This document shows positions 15,980-24,702 of a stretch of DNA of 32,472 bases, piece by piece. The stretch is from Deltaproteobacteria bacterium (lineage in GTDB: Bacteria; Desulfobacterota; GWC2-55-46), in assembly GCA_016218095.1 (NCBI GenBank), contig JACREV010000048.1:1-32472 (forward strand). Direction: 5' to 3'. A program made the position numbers and the translations under genes. The notes under the pieces are model-generated. The model worked only from the letters and a program-made list of their open reading frames with translations, was not told the DNA's origin and searched no databases. Numbering within the stretch: position 1 is the first letter of the stretch; every line of letters begins with the position of its first letter.

Positions 15980-17434
15980 ATGAGCGGAGAGCCGAAAGAG
16001 ACCAACTGGGCGCTTGAGCATATAGAATCGCGAAAGTCCCTCATCCGGGCCTCGTACGATAGTATCGCCGAGATCCGCGAGAAGTGGATAATAAAGAACC
16101 GCTACTTCTACAGGAAGCTCGGGACATTCCTCAAATTCATAATAGAGCCGGATAAAAAAGTCCTCCTCTTCAGGTCCGAGCTCGGCCAGCTCCTCCCCGA
16201 CTTATCCCCAAAAAAGGCGCTCGGCGTCGATATCTGCCAGAAGATGGTATCGTTCGCGCGAAAAAAGTACCCGCAATACTCCTTCGAGTGCGCCGACCCC
16301 GAGGAGGTCGAGCTAAAAGAGAAGTTCGACTACATCGTCTTTTACACGCTCGGCGACATCATAGACATAGAGAAGGCCTTTTTGAACGCAGGACGCTCTG
16401 CCGACGAAGGGACGCGCCTCATCGTCATCAACTACAACTACCTCTGGAGGCCGCTCATCGTGGCCGCCGAAAAGCTCGGCTGGAAGGTCCCACAGCCCAC
16501 CCAGAACTGGCTTAACCTCCCGGTCATCGAGAATATGTTGTATCTTGCCGGATACGAGGTCGTGAAAAAGTACCGCCAGGTGCTCTTCCCCGTCAACATA
16601 CCGGTCGTGTCGTGGTTCTTTAACGACGTGCTCGCCAAGGTCCCGGTAATAAAGGACCTCTGCTTCCTCCAGATAGCGGTCGCGAAAAAGATAGTGAACA
16701 GGCCCGCCGAAGGCTATACCGTCTCGGTCATCGTCCCGTGCAGGAACGAGAAGGGGAACGTCGCGGACGCCGTAAAGCGCGTGCCGAAGATGGGTAAGGG
16801 GACGGAGCTGATATTCTGCGACGACAAGTCCACGGATGGGACGGCTGATGAAGTAAGGCGCATGATGGCCTTGTATCCTGAAAAGGACATCAGGCTCGTC
16901 CCCGGCCCCGGCATCTGCAAGGCGAAGAACGTCTGGACGGGGTTTGAGGCCGCCAGCGGCGACATACTCATGATTCTGGACGCCGACCTGACCGTCATAC
17001 CCGAGGAGCTCCCCTACTTCTACGACGCCATAGCAACGGGCAGGGGCGAGTTCATAAACGGCTCCCGCATGATATACCCCATGCAGGAGCAGGCGATGAG
17101 GACCCTGAATATAATAGGCAACAAGTTCTTCAGCCTCGCCTTCTCGTACCTTTTGGGGCAGAGGCTCACCGACACGCTCTGCGGCACGAAGGTCCTCTGG
17201 AGAAAGGACTGGCCGAGGGTAAAGGGGCTTTTGGGCTCCTGGGGGGTCGAAGACAGGTGGGGGGACTACGAGCTGATATTCGGCGCGGCGAAGCTCCACT
17301 TGAAGATAGTCGAGGTGCCGGTCCATTACCTCGAGCGCGTCTACGGGGAAACGAAGATGACGAAGAGGCTCTCAAACGGCCTCGTCATGCTCCGCATGTG
17401 CATCGCGGCGCTAAAAAAATTCAAGTTCGTGTAG
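15980..17434 (+). CDS. Fusion: methyltransferase-like domain plus GT2 glycosyltransferase
   Basis: 484 aa from ATG 15980 (GGAG just upstream; the in-frame TTG at 15908 has no site). Residues 1-240 resemble a class I methyltransferase, but motif I is degenerate: VLLFRSELGQLL where a GxGxG loop is expected, with the acidic Asp84 retained in LGVDIC. Residues 247-484 are a GT2 family transferase (VSVIVPCRNEKGN, DDKSTDGT, DAD at 334-336, RWGDYELIFGA), of the polyprenyl-phosphate sugar synthase type. It probably moves a sugar from a nucleotide donor to a lipid carrier. A second methyltransferase starts two bases after its stop. Whether the N-terminal domain still binds SAM is doubtful. Confidence 0.88.
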   Translation: MSGEPKETNWALEHIESRKSLIRASYDSIAEIREKWIIKNRYFYRKLGTFLKFIIEPDKKVLLFRSELGQLLPDLSPKKALGVDICQKMVSFARKKYPQYSFECADPEEVELKEKFDYIVFYTLGDIIDIEKAFLNAGRSADEGTRLIVINYNYLWRPLIVAAEKLGWKVPQPTQNWLNLPVIENMLYLAGYEVVKKYRQVLFPVNIPVVSWFFNDVLAKVPVIKDLCFLQIAVAKKIVNRPAEGYTVSVIVPCRNEKGNVADAVKRVPKMGKGTELIFCDDKSTDGTADEVRRMMALYPEKDIRLVPGPGICKAKNVWTGFEAASGDILMILDADLTVIPEELPYFYDAIATGRGEFINGSRMIYPMQEQAMRTLNIIGNKFFSLAFSYLLGQRLTDTLCGTKVLWRKDWPRVKGLLGSWGVEDRWGDYELIFGAAKLHLKIVEVPVHYLERVYGETKMTKRLSNGLVMLRMCIAALKKFKFV

Positions 17435-17436
17435 AT

Positions 17437-18150
17437 ATGGATGAGCGCGTAAGGCGGGAGATAGCCCACGGCGTAAAGATCGCCGCCGAGGCAGAGGACA
17501 TCTGGGGGTGGTCGGGGAGGATCGGGGCGCTCAGGTGGGAGCGGAGGATGAAGATGCTCCTCTCTGACCTTAAGAAGGGCGAGCGCGTCCTCGAGGTCGG
17601 CTGCGGCACGGGGTTACTCACCGCCGAGGCCGTAAAGACCGGGGCGCGGATATGCTCGCTCGACGTCTCTGTCGACCTCATTAAAAAGGCGCTTGAGAAA
17701 CCCGAGTGCGGGAAGGCGTCGTTTTTTTGCGCGAGCGCCTACGAGCTGGGTTTCAAGGACGCGTCGTTCGCCTCCGTCATCGGCATGTCGGTCCTCCATC
17801 ACCTCGATATCGACAAGGCCTTGAAGGAGTTCTACCGCGTGTTGAAGCCGGGCGGGAGGCTAGTCTTCTCAGAGCCGAATATGCTCAACCCGCACATATT
17901 CGCCGAGAGGACGTTCTTCCGCGAGCGGTTCCACAACTCGCCGGACGAGACGGCCTTTGTGAGGTTCTCGCTCGGACGGAAGATGAAGGCGCACGGCTTC
18001 AGGGACATTTCCATTGAGCCGTTCGACTTCCTCTACCCCAAGATACCGGCCCCTCTTGCCGGCGCGATGAACACCATCGCCAGGGTAATAGAGAAGATAC
18101 CTGTCGCATCGGAGTTCGCAGGAAGCCTTTTCATAACCGGGAGGAAATAA
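17437..18150 (+). CDS. Class I SAM-dependent methyltransferase
   Basis: 237 aa. Motif I is complete (VLEVGCGTGLLTAEA), with CSLDVS as motif II, MSVLHHL and EFYRVLKPGGRLVFSEPN as the later motifs of the Methyltransf_11 group. ATG 17437 lies two bases after the glycosyltransferase stop, so translation is coupled; frame upstream of it is shadow of that gene. Ten bases separate its stop from the next ATG. It may modify the same glycan or lipid acceptor as its neighbours, but the substrate is not shown. Confidence 0.92.
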   Translation: MDERVRREIAHGVKIAAEAEDIWGWSGRIGALRWERRMKMLLSDLKKGERVLEVGCGTGLLTAEAVKTGARICSLDVSVDLIKKALEKPECGKASFFCASAYELGFKDASFASVIGMSVLHHLDIDKALKEFYRVLKPGGRLVFSEPNMLNPHIFAERTFFRERFHNSPDETAFVRFSLGRKMKAHGFRDISIEPFDFLYPKIPAPLAGAMNTIARVIEKIPVASEFAGSLFITGRK

Positions 18151-18160
18151 AAAGGCAGTG

Positions 18161-20092
18161 ATGAGGAAACCGACCATGAACAACCCCGGCATCAACGGAA
18201 AAAAGAGGCCCGAGCGCGGCAACGGGCCGGTCGTGAACATCAGGGACTACATGCCGAAGAGGGATTTCTCTTCGGTCTGGGTCCACCTCTTCGCCATACT
18301 CGTGGTCACCATAGCCATATACTCGAACAGCGTCAACGGCGCCTTTGTAGCCGACGACGTGAGCTTCGTAAAGGAGAACATCGCCATCAGGAGCCTCGCC
18401 AACATCCCGGACTTCTTTCTCTCGCCCAAGTCGCTCGCGGCGGGGGACTCCGAGTGGGGTACGATAATATACAGGCCGCTACGCACCGCGTCTTTCGCTA
18501 TCGACTACGCGCTCTTCGGCCTGAGGCCCTTTGGCTACCACGTCGTGAACCTCATCCTCCACATGGCTTCGACAGTCTCTCTCTATTTCATCGTATTGGG
18601 GCTCTTCAACATCGCGGGGGTCGCGTTCCTGTCCGCCCTCCTCTTTGCCGTGCACCCGGTCCACATAGAGGCGGTTTCGTGGATAGCATCGAGGGCGGAC
18701 CTTATCGGGATGGTCCTCTTCAACCTCTCGTTCCTCTCATACATGCGGTACAAGGAGGTGAGGAGCAAGACGTGGCTCGCGGCCTCTCTCGCGCTCTCGT
18801 TCCTCGCCTATGTCGGCAAGGAGACGATGGTCTTCCTCCCGGGCCTCATAATATTCTACGACTACGCCACACGGAACAGGCGGCCGATATCAGACACCGT
18901 AAAGGCGAATATCGGGAGCTGGGTCCTCTTCGCCATCGTATGCGCCGTGTACATGGTCATAAGGGCCTCCATCACCGGGAGGATGTCGACGAACCAGGGG
19001 TGGTGGGGGGGGACGGCCTATTCGAACTTCCTCATGATGGCCGAGGCGACGGCCGCGTACATAAGGCTCATGGTCTTGCCGTACGGTTTTACATTCCACT
19101 ACATCATCGACCCGGTCTACAGTATTTTCGCGCCGAAGGTCGTAGTCTCCCTCGTCGTAATACTCGCCTCTATCGTCCTTATAATTTATTCGCACTTCCG
19201 TAACAGGCTCGTATTCTTCTCGCTCGTCTGGTTTTATCTGGGTCTCGTGCCTATCGCGAACATCATCCCGATATCGTTTTCCATGATGGCCGAGAGATAC
19301 ATATATGTGCCCTCTGCAGGGCCGATCATCGCGGCGGGGTACGGGTTATATCGCCTCTACAGGTACGCCGCAGAACGCTCGCCCGGCTTGCAAAGGCTCG
19401 CCGCAGGCGCCATAATCGTCCTCGTCCTCATATTCTCCGTGCAGGTGGTCATAAGAAACGACGACTACAAGGACGAGTTCGCCTTCTACTCCTCCGCCGT
19501 CGCGGTCTCCCCGGACTCCCCTCCCTCGAACAAGGGGCTCGCGGACCAGTTCTACAACAGGAAGGAGTACCCAAAGGCGATAGATTATTACGAGAAGGCG
19601 ATAGCCCTGGACCCGGGTTATGTCGAGGCGCTCCTTGGCGAGGCGGTCGCTTACAGGGAGACGGGGGAGTTGGGCAAGGCCCTCGCGGCGGCAAAAAAGG
19701 CCGCCCTTGTCGAAGAGAAGGTCGCCTCTTTAAAGCCCAAGAACCCGCTCATAAAGTTCAACCTCGGCAACATCTATAAAGAGATGGGCGACCTTGAGGC
19801 CGCGCGAGCCGCGTGGGAGGCGGCTGTGGAGCTTAACCCCGAGTACTCGGAGGCCCTGAACCACCTCGGCATCTACTGGCAGTTGAAGGGGGATAACGCG
19901 AAGGCCCTTTCGATGTTCGAGAGGTCCTTGAAGGCGAACCCTTACAACGCCGAGACGCACTACAACGCCGCGCTCCTCTACGAGAGAGGCGGCGACGCGG
20001 AAAAGGCCGGAGGCCACTTCAGGAGGTTCATGGCGCTCGCCGGCCCCGAGTACGCCTTTGAAGTGGGGGAGCTTAAGAAGAAGGGGTATTGA
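18161..20092 (+). CDS. TMTC-like membrane protein with C-terminal TPR repeats
   Basis: 643 aa. After a basic N-terminal tail, about nine or ten membrane helices run from residue 40 to about 430, with GT-C hallmarks: an acidic pair in ADDVSF, YRPLRT, HVVNLILH, FAVHPVHIEAVSWIASRADL and GKETMVFLP, as in the TMTC/DUF1736 O-mannosyltransferase-like family. The C-terminal 180 residues hold about four TPR units (e.g. AIDYYEKAIALDPGYVEA, ALSMFERSLKANPYNAET). ATG 18161 follows AAAGG; the preceding GTG 18158 is less likely. As third gene after the GT2 fusion it could transfer lipid-linked sugar to an extracytoplasmic acceptor; this is inferred. Confidence 0.88.
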   Translation: MRKPTMNNPGINGKKRPERGNGPVVNIRDYMPKRDFSSVWVHLFAILVVTIAIYSNSVNGAFVADDVSFVKENIAIRSLANIPDFFLSPKSLAAGDSEWGTIIYRPLRTASFAIDYALFGLRPFGYHVVNLILHMASTVSLYFIVLGLFNIAGVAFLSALLFAVHPVHIEAVSWIASRADLIGMVLFNLSFLSYMRYKEVRSKTWLAASLALSFLAYVGKETMVFLPGLIIFYDYATRNRRPISDTVKANIGSWVLFAIVCAVYMVIRASITGRMSTNQGWWGGTAYSNFLMMAEATAAYIRLMVLPYGFTFHYIIDPVYSIFAPKVVVSLVVILASIVLIIYSHFRNRLVFFSLVWFYLGLVPIANIIPISFSMMAERYIYVPSAGPIIAAGYGLYRLYRYAAERSPGLQRLAAGAIIVLVLIFSVQVVIRNDDYKDEFAFYSSAVAVSPDSPPSNKGLADQFYNRKEYPKAIDYYEKAIALDPGYVEALLGEAVAYRETGELGKALAAAKKAALVEEKVASLKPKNPLIKFNLGNIYKEMGDLEAARAAWEAAVELNPEYSEALNHLGIYWQLKGDNAKALSMFERSLKANPYNAETHYNAALLYERGGDAEKAGGHFRRFMALAGPEYAFEVGELKKKGY

Positions 20093-20151
20093 AGAGGATA
20101 CCCTTCGCATACTTTAGCGCGCCTCATAGCCAAGCGGGGCCCCTTGCCTTT

Positions 20152-20245
20152 TTGTCATTGCGAGGAGCGCATTTGCGACGAAGCAATCTCCAGGCAAATC
20201 GAATTATCAAAAGATGAGATTGCTTCGTTTCACTCGCAATGACAA
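20152..20245. repeat. Dispersed-type hairpin repeat (CATTGCGAG family)
   Basis: Terminal inverted repeats TTGTCATTGCGAG (20152-20164) and CTCGCAATGACAA (20233-20245), and inner ones ACGAAGCAATCTC (20178-20190) and GAGATTGCTTCGT (20216-20228), all perfect 13-mers. This TCATTGCGAG...GAAGCAATCTC pattern is a widespread extragenic repeat in many bacterial genomes. It sits alone in the 365-bp gap after the TPR gene and may cap its transcript. No gene is seen in the rest of 20093-20457. Confidence 0.85.
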
Positions 20246-20420
20246 TCCTGGAGTTTTTTAGCCGCTTTTGTAGAAGAGGGGGATGTTCATGCCCCGGCTT
20301 TCATTATCAAGGGGGAGGTAAAGGCCTCTGCCTCCATACCCCTCCCAAAAACCTGTTGAAAAGCCCCTACCCCTTATATATGATGATATTGTAAAACCCG
20401 TCCCGCGCTGAAAGCTCGTG

Positions 20421-20426
20421 TATAAT
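20421..20426 (+). promoter_or_regulatory. -10-like box for the usp-tat operon
   Basis: TATAAT 32 bp before the ATG at 20458, with GGAG upstream of the start; no convincing -35 at the right spacing. Confidence 0.35.
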
Positions 20427-20457
20427 TAAATCAGAAGAGACCAACGGAGAAGATAAA

Positions 20458-20919
20458 ATGGCAGAGAGAGACACGAAGGGCTTCAAGAAGATACTCTTCC
20501 CGACCGACTTTACCGACGCTTCCGTCGCGGCGGCCTCTTACGCGCTCATGCTCGCGCGCCAGGGCAGGGGACGCATATACGTCCTTCACGTGGTGGACGT
20601 GAGCAGGGAGGCGGCCGGGTTCTACCTCCCGCACCTCTCGTTCGAGAAGCTCGACAAGGAATTGAAGGCCTCGGCCTCCGAGATGCTTAAAAACTTCTGC
20701 GCCAAGCAGTTCAAGGGGTTCAAGGGGATCGAACAGCACATCCTCGTCGGCGAGCCCTACAAGGAGATATTGAAGGTGACGAAGGGGTCGGACATAGACC
20801 TCGTGGTCATGGGGACCTTCGGGAGGACCCGCGTCGACAGGCTCCTCTTCGGGTCCACCACCGAGCGGGTCATGAGGCGGGCCGAGTGCCCGGTCCTCGT
20901 CATCCCGCCCTCGAAATAA
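20458..20919 (+). CDS. Universal stress protein (UspA family)
   Basis: 153 aa, single Usp domain. N-terminal ILFPTDFTDAS and the ATP-binding signature MGTFGRTRVDRLLFGSTTERV-type segment (G-x2-G-x9-G-S/T) are complete, followed by CPVLVIPPSK at the C-terminus, so it belongs to the nucleotide-binding UspFG/MJ0577-type group. The cellular role is stress tolerance in general; the specific signal is unknown. A GGAG lies before the ATG. tatB follows after 12 bp, so they are likely cotranscribed. Confidence 0.95.
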   Translation: MAERDTKGFKKILFPTDFTDASVAAASYALMLARQGRGRIYVLHVVDVSREAAGFYLPHLSFEKLDKELKASASEMLKNFCAKQFKGFKGIEQHILVGEPYKEILKVTKGSDIDLVVMGTFGRTRVDRLLFGSTTERVMRRAECPVLVIPPSK

Positions 20920-20931
20920 AGGCCGGAAGAG

Positions 20932-21255
20932 ATGTTCGGGATAGGGTTAACCGAGCTTATAGTCATACTCGTCGTGGCGCTCATATTCATAGGGCCTGAA
21001 AAGCTCCCGGGGATCGCCCGCACGCTCGGGAGGGCCTTCAACGAGTTCAGGAGGGCCGGGGACGAGCTCAAGAAGAGCATCGCCGACATCGACGGCCCCG
21101 AAGAAGGCAAGAGGACCCGCAAGGCCGGGGCCGACGCCAGAGGAGCCGCCTCCGCATCCACCGCTGAACCCGCCGCACCTGCCGCGACCGTTGCCGGGAA
21201 AGACCCCGCGCCTCCGGAAGCCCCCGCGCAAAAAGAAAAGACCGAAAAGGCTTAA
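20932..21255 (+). CDS. tatB: Twin-arginine translocase subunit TatB/TatA
   Basis: 107 aa. Short N-terminal membrane helix (FGIGLTELIVILVVALIFIG), hinge GPEKLP, amphipathic helix (GIARTLGRAFNEFRR), then an Ala/Pro/Lys-rich disordered tail. Glu at position 8, the GPEKLP hinge and the longer tail favour TatB over TatA, but many bacteria of this kind encode hard-to-separate TatA/B paralogues. The product works with TatC in exporting folded proteins with twin-arginine signals. It precedes tatC by 3 bp; no second TatA-like gene is in this window. Confidence 0.85.
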   Translation: MFGIGLTELIVILVVALIFIGPEKLPGIARTLGRAFNEFRRAGDELKKSIADIDGPEEGKRTRKAGADARGAASASTAEPAAPAATVAGKDPAPPEAPAQKEKTEKA

Positions 21256-21258
21256 AGG

Positions 21259-22041
21259 ATGATCGAGAAAGAGACAGCGGCGGCCCTGACAGCCCATCTA
21301 CGGGAACTCAGGAAAAGGCTCATCGTCTGCGTCATCGCGACCGCCATCGGCTTCGCCGTCTGCTACAACTACTCGGTCGAGCTATACGGGCTCCTCACGA
21401 AGCCGCTCATCCCGGCGCTCCCGCCGGGCGAGATGCACATGGTATTTACCGGCGTCGTCGAGCCTTTTTTCATATACATGAAGGTCGGCCTCTTCGGCGG
21501 GCTCATCCTTGCGAGCCCGGTAATACTCTATGAGATATGGGGGTTCGTCGCGCCGGGGCTCTACAAGGGCGAGAAGGCGTGGTTCCTGGGGATCGTAATA
21601 TCCTCGATCGTCCTTTTCGCCGCCGGCGCGCTCTTCGCCTACTTCGTCGTCTTCCCGTTCGGTTTCAAATACCTCTTGAGCTACTCATCCGACTCATTGA
21701 AACCCCTCTTGTCGATGGACCTCTACTTCTCGTTCGCGACGAAGTTCTTGATCGCCTTCGGGGCGGTCTTTCAGCTCCCCCTCGCGATACTCGTGCTCGC
21801 CAGACTCGGGCTCGTCACAGCCGGCAAGCTCTTATCCTGGTGGAGATACGCGCTCGTCGGCATACTCGTCATTGCGGCGGTACTCACGCCGACCCCTGAT
21901 GTTTTCAACCAGATGCTCATGGCAGGGCCGTTATTTGTCCTCTACGGGGTCGGGATTATCGTCGCGAAGCTCTTCGGCAAGAAGAGGGAGGTCCCGGACG
22001 ATGTCGAGGAAGACGAGGACGGGATCGAGGACGAGGAATAA
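21259..22041 (+). CDS. tatC: Sec-independent protein translocase TatC
   Basis: 260 aa with six membrane helices. Starts with AHLRELRKRL, then PFFIYMKVGLFGGLILASP and YEIWGFVAPGLYKGEK, with the conserved first-loop Glu and Pro/Phe residues used for recognising twin-arginine signals. C-terminal tail is long and acidic (VPDDVEEDEDGIEDEE). It forms the receptor complex with TatB. AAAGG precedes the ATG; the gene follows tatB by 3 bp. Confidence 0.97.
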   Translation: MIEKETAAALTAHLRELRKRLIVCVIATAIGFAVCYNYSVELYGLLTKPLIPALPPGEMHMVFTGVVEPFFIYMKVGLFGGLILASPVILYEIWGFVAPGLYKGEKAWFLGIVISSIVLFAAGALFAYFVVFPFGFKYLLSYSSDSLKPLLSMDLYFSFATKFLIAFGAVFQLPLAILVLARLGLVTAGKLLSWWRYALVGILVIAAVLTPTPDVFNQMLMAGPLFVLYGVGIIVAKLFGKKREVPDDVEEDEDGIEDEE

Positions 22042-22557
22042 GGGGATCGAACTATGGTTTTTTAGTTTGGCATGCAGTATGTAGTATGTAGGTTGGGCTG
22101 AATGAAATGAAGCCCAACAAAAATCGGGTGCTTTCACCACAAAGCTTTAAAAAAATTTAAGGAAGAGCTTTTTGCGGGTTCAGGTTTATAACCTGAACCC
22201 ATTATTTCGTGACCCGAATGCGGCTCGTCAGGCTATGAAGCTTTTTGCCTAAGGCCCTTTTGCGCGCTCCGCGCGCTTTTGGCGATGGCTCCGAGCGCTT
22301 TCTTCCTCCCCCACCCGCTCGCGCGCCCCCTTAGAGCGCTTCGCGTCTAATCTCCTCGGCGCTCTCGCCTCGGCCTCCCTTAGGCGCTCTCCGCCATGCG
22401 CCTGTGTGTTTGTAAAGACAGAATAAAAAATCTTTTTTGGTTTTTCTTTGGGCGATTCAGGTTATAAACCTGAACCCGCCCAAAATTTAAAGAGCCACCC
22501 CGCAGGCTTCCGCTGGGTGGCTCTTTTCGTCAAAAGGAATTCTTGTCGCCGCCGGGG
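22042..22557. other. Gene-free interval with two related palindromes and GC-rich runs
   Basis: Palindrome 1 (22176-22200) is GGGTTCAGGTT, TAT, AACCTGAACCC; palindrome 2 (22456-22474) is TTCAGGTT, ATA, AACCTGAA, extended outward by GGCG/CGCC. Between them lies a pyrimidine-rich stretch with repeated GCGCTC/GAGCGC words (about 22263-22400), including GCGCGC-TCC-GCGCGC. A hairpin GTTGGGCT (22092-22099) with AGCCCAAC (22111-22118) follows tatC but has no T-tract. No convincing gene. It may be a non-coding or mobile remnant. Confidence 0.5.
22491..22527. terminator. Terminator for the Wzz transcript
   Basis: Perfect 10-bp stem AGAGCCACCC (22491-22500) with GGGTGGCTCT (22515-22524), 14-nt loop. 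On the minus strand the stem is followed by TTAAATTTT, fitting the end of the Wzz gene; on the plus strand TTT follows. Confidence 0.65.
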
Positions 22558-23718
22558 TCAGCCCTTCATCTGACGTAGCCTGTCAAGCCCCTGTATCGAG
22601 AACACCAGCAGTATCGAGAGGAGGAGCGACGCGAACGTCGCTGTGACGATTATGAGAGCGCGCTTCGGCTTGGACTTTTTCTCCGGGGGCTTGGCGTAGT
22701 CGAGCGCCTGGATGATAGGAGAGTCCTTCGACTCCTGGATCTTCGCCATCTCGAACTGCTGGGTGAGCAATTCAAAGAGCGTCTCCTGGATCTTTGCGTC
22801 CCTTAAAAGAGTCGTGTACCTCGCCGTCAGCCTCGGTATGTTCGAGGTAGGGACGAACAGGTCCTTCTGCCCGCCGCCCTCGTCGAGCTCCCTCATCTGC
22901 TCCTTGAGCTGTTTGACCTGGGTCTGCAGTATCTCCACCTGCGGGTTCGTAGGAGCGGCGTAGGAGAGGAGCGTCTGCAATTCGAGCTCCTTGGCCATGA
23001 GCTGGCCCTTTATCGAGCCCACGGCCTCTATTATCACCCTCGACTGCTCGTCGAGCTTCACAGCCCTGTTCGTCTCCATGAAGGTCTTCATTTCATTCTC
23101 GATCCTGCCGAGCTCGTCCTTTGCCTCGAGGAGCCTCTTTTCTATGAATATCCTCATCCTCTTGCCCGAGGACATGACGACCTGCTTGTTTATCCTGTCG
23201 AGCTCTTCGACGAAGGCGTTCGCCATCCGGGCCGCGACCTCCGGGTCCTCGTCGTCCACGGAGACGAGTATTATCTCTTCCTTTGTCTTGGAGACGGAGA
23301 CCTTCTTGTCCAGCGCCTTGCGGGCGTCCTCTATCTTCTCCTCGCCGTATGCCACCCGGAGGTCGAACCTCTTTATGATCTCGTCCTTTACGGTCTGGCT
23401 GTTCAGTATCCCGACCCAGAGGTCGGCCGGTGACTTGAGGCCGAGAAAGCCGCTCAAGGCCCCGCCCATGCCAGCCGGGATCTGCGAGGCTATCATCGAG
23501 GCGCCGAGTGTCGCCTCCTGTTGCGGCGGGAGGATGCTCGCCGTCGAGGTGTAGACCTTGGGCAGGAGCAGGCTCACGATCGTCGAGAGTATGAAGGTCG
23601 CCCCGACTATCGCGGCTATGAGCTTTTTGTGCCTCTTTACGGTCTCAAGGTAGACGGTAAGCTCGGTCTCGAAGGACCGGGTGACATCTTTTGTCATTTG
23701 ATCGGACATCTCTTCCAT
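22558..23718 (-). CDS. Chain-length determinant (Wzz/GNVR domain) membrane protein
   Basis: 386 aa. Cytoplasmic N-terminus, membrane helix at about 33-53, a long periplasmic coiled region (about 60-345) with KRMRIFIEKRL and heptad-rich DELGRIENEMKTFMET, then a C-terminal helix at about 353-373. This is the Wzz polysaccharide co-polymerase layout without a fused kinase. It sets chain length of O-antigen or exopolysaccharide. Starts at ATG 23718 or 23709; no strong ribosome site at either. Lies 33 bp after the epimerase gene in the same direction, so an operon is likely. Confidence 0.9.
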   Translation of the reverse strand: MEEMSDQMTKDVTRSFETELTVYLETVKRHKKLIAAIVGATFILSTIVSLLLPKVYTSTASILPPQQEATLGASMIASQIPAGMGGALSGFLGLKSPADLWVGILNSQTVKDEIIKRFDLRVAYGEEKIEDARKALDKKVSVSKTKEEIILVSVDDEDPEVAARMANAFVEELDRINKQVVMSSGKRMRIFIEKRLLEAKDELGRIENEMKTFMETNRAVKLDEQSRVIIEAVGSIKGQLMAKELELQTLLSYAAPTNPQVEILQTQVKQLKEQMRELDEGGGQKDLFVPTSNIPRLTARYTTLLRDAKIQETLFELLTQQFEMAKIQESKDSPIIQALDYAKPPEKKSKPKRALIIVTATFASLLLSILLVFSIQGLDRLRQMKG

Positions 23719-23751
23719 TCCGTAAAAATATCGAGTTGAAAAAACTTGCGA

Positions 23752-24702
23752 TTAACCTTTCGACATGCGCCAATCGAGCGTAAGGCCTATGCCCGTCTTG
23801 AGGTCCACCTCCGGCCTCCAGCCGAGGAGGGCGGCCTTCCCGACCTTGAGACAGCTTTTTTTAAGGTCCCCTGCGCGGGCGGCGGCTCTCGAAGGGGACT
23901 TGAGCTCCGCCTTCAAAGGCCTTTTCGCGTCGAGCGCGGAGGCGATAGTCGTGAAGAGGTCGAGCGTGTGGGTGGCGACCCCGGTCCCGATGTTGAAGAA
24001 CTCCGCGCTCCCGTTTTTGAGGGCGAGGAGGTTGGCCCTGGCGACGTCGCCGACGAAGCAGTAGTCCCTCGTCATCCCCTTCGGCTCGTCCTTGAAGTGA
24101 TAAAGCGTGCAGGGCTCGCTCTTTAAAAGCCTGTCCATGAATATCGCGACGACCCCGGCCTCTCCGTGGGGGATCTGCCTCGGCCCGTAGATGTTGGCGT
24201 AACGCAGCACCGTGTAGTCGAGCCCGTACTGGTGCCTGTAGAAGGCGAGGTAGTGCTCGGAGACGAACTTCGTTATCGCGTAAGGTGAGAGCGGCCTGGG
24301 GCTGTACGCCTCCGAGGTCGGGTACTCCTCGGCCTCTCCGTAGACCGCGCCGCCGGAGGAGATGAATACGACCTTCCTCGTGCCGACCGCCCTCGCGGAC
24401 TCGAGCACGTTAAGGAAGCCGCGGACGTTCACGTCCGCGTCGAACATCGGGTCCTCGACCGAGGCCGGGACCGACATCTGCGCCGCGTGGTGGTTTACTA
24501 TCTCGGGCCGCTCCATCTCGAAGACCTTCCTTAATTCAGGCGAGCGGACGTCGAGGAGGTAGAACTTCGCCTTCGGGTTCAGGTTCTCGAGTTTTCCGGA
24601 CGAGAGGTTGTCGACGACGACGACCTCGTGCCCCTCGCGGATGTAGGCGTCAGCGACGTTCGACCCGATGAAACCGGCGCCTCCGGTCAAGAGTATCTTC
24701 AT
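23752..24702 (-). CDS. NAD-dependent sugar-nucleotide epimerase/dehydratase
   Basis: 316 aa, extended short-chain dehydrogenase. N-terminal GGAGFIG dinucleotide site (7-13), DNLSSGK, HHAAQMSV, catalytic Ser (SSGGAVYGE), and Tyr141-x3-Lys145 (YAITK). The fold and PRPLSPY resemble UDP-glucose/UDP-GlcNAc 4-epimerases (GalE/WbpP type), but the exact sugar cannot be set from motifs. With Wzz next to it, it likely supplies a precursor for surface polysaccharide. AGGAAAGGG lies just upstream of ATG 24702. Confidence 0.9.
   Translation of the reverse strand: MKILLTGGAGFIGSNVADAYIREGHEVVVVDNLSSGKLENLNPKAKFYLLDVRSPELRKVFEMERPEIVNHHAAQMSVPASVEDPMFDADVNVRGFLNVLESARAVGTRKVVFISSGGAVYGEAEEYPTSEAYSPRPLSPYAITKFVSEHYLAFYRHQYGLDYTVLRYANIYGPRQIPHGEAGVVAIFMDRLLKSEPCTLYHFKDEPKGMTRDYCFVGDVARANLLALKNGSAEFFNIGTGVATHTLDLFTTIASALDAKRPLKAELKSPSRAAARAGDLKKSCLKVGKAALLGWRPEVDLKTGIGLTLDWRMSKG

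Noticed and set aside
22263..22400. CRISPR-like array suspected from repeated GCGCTC words.
   Set aside because: Repeats are short, irregular and without spacers of uniform length.
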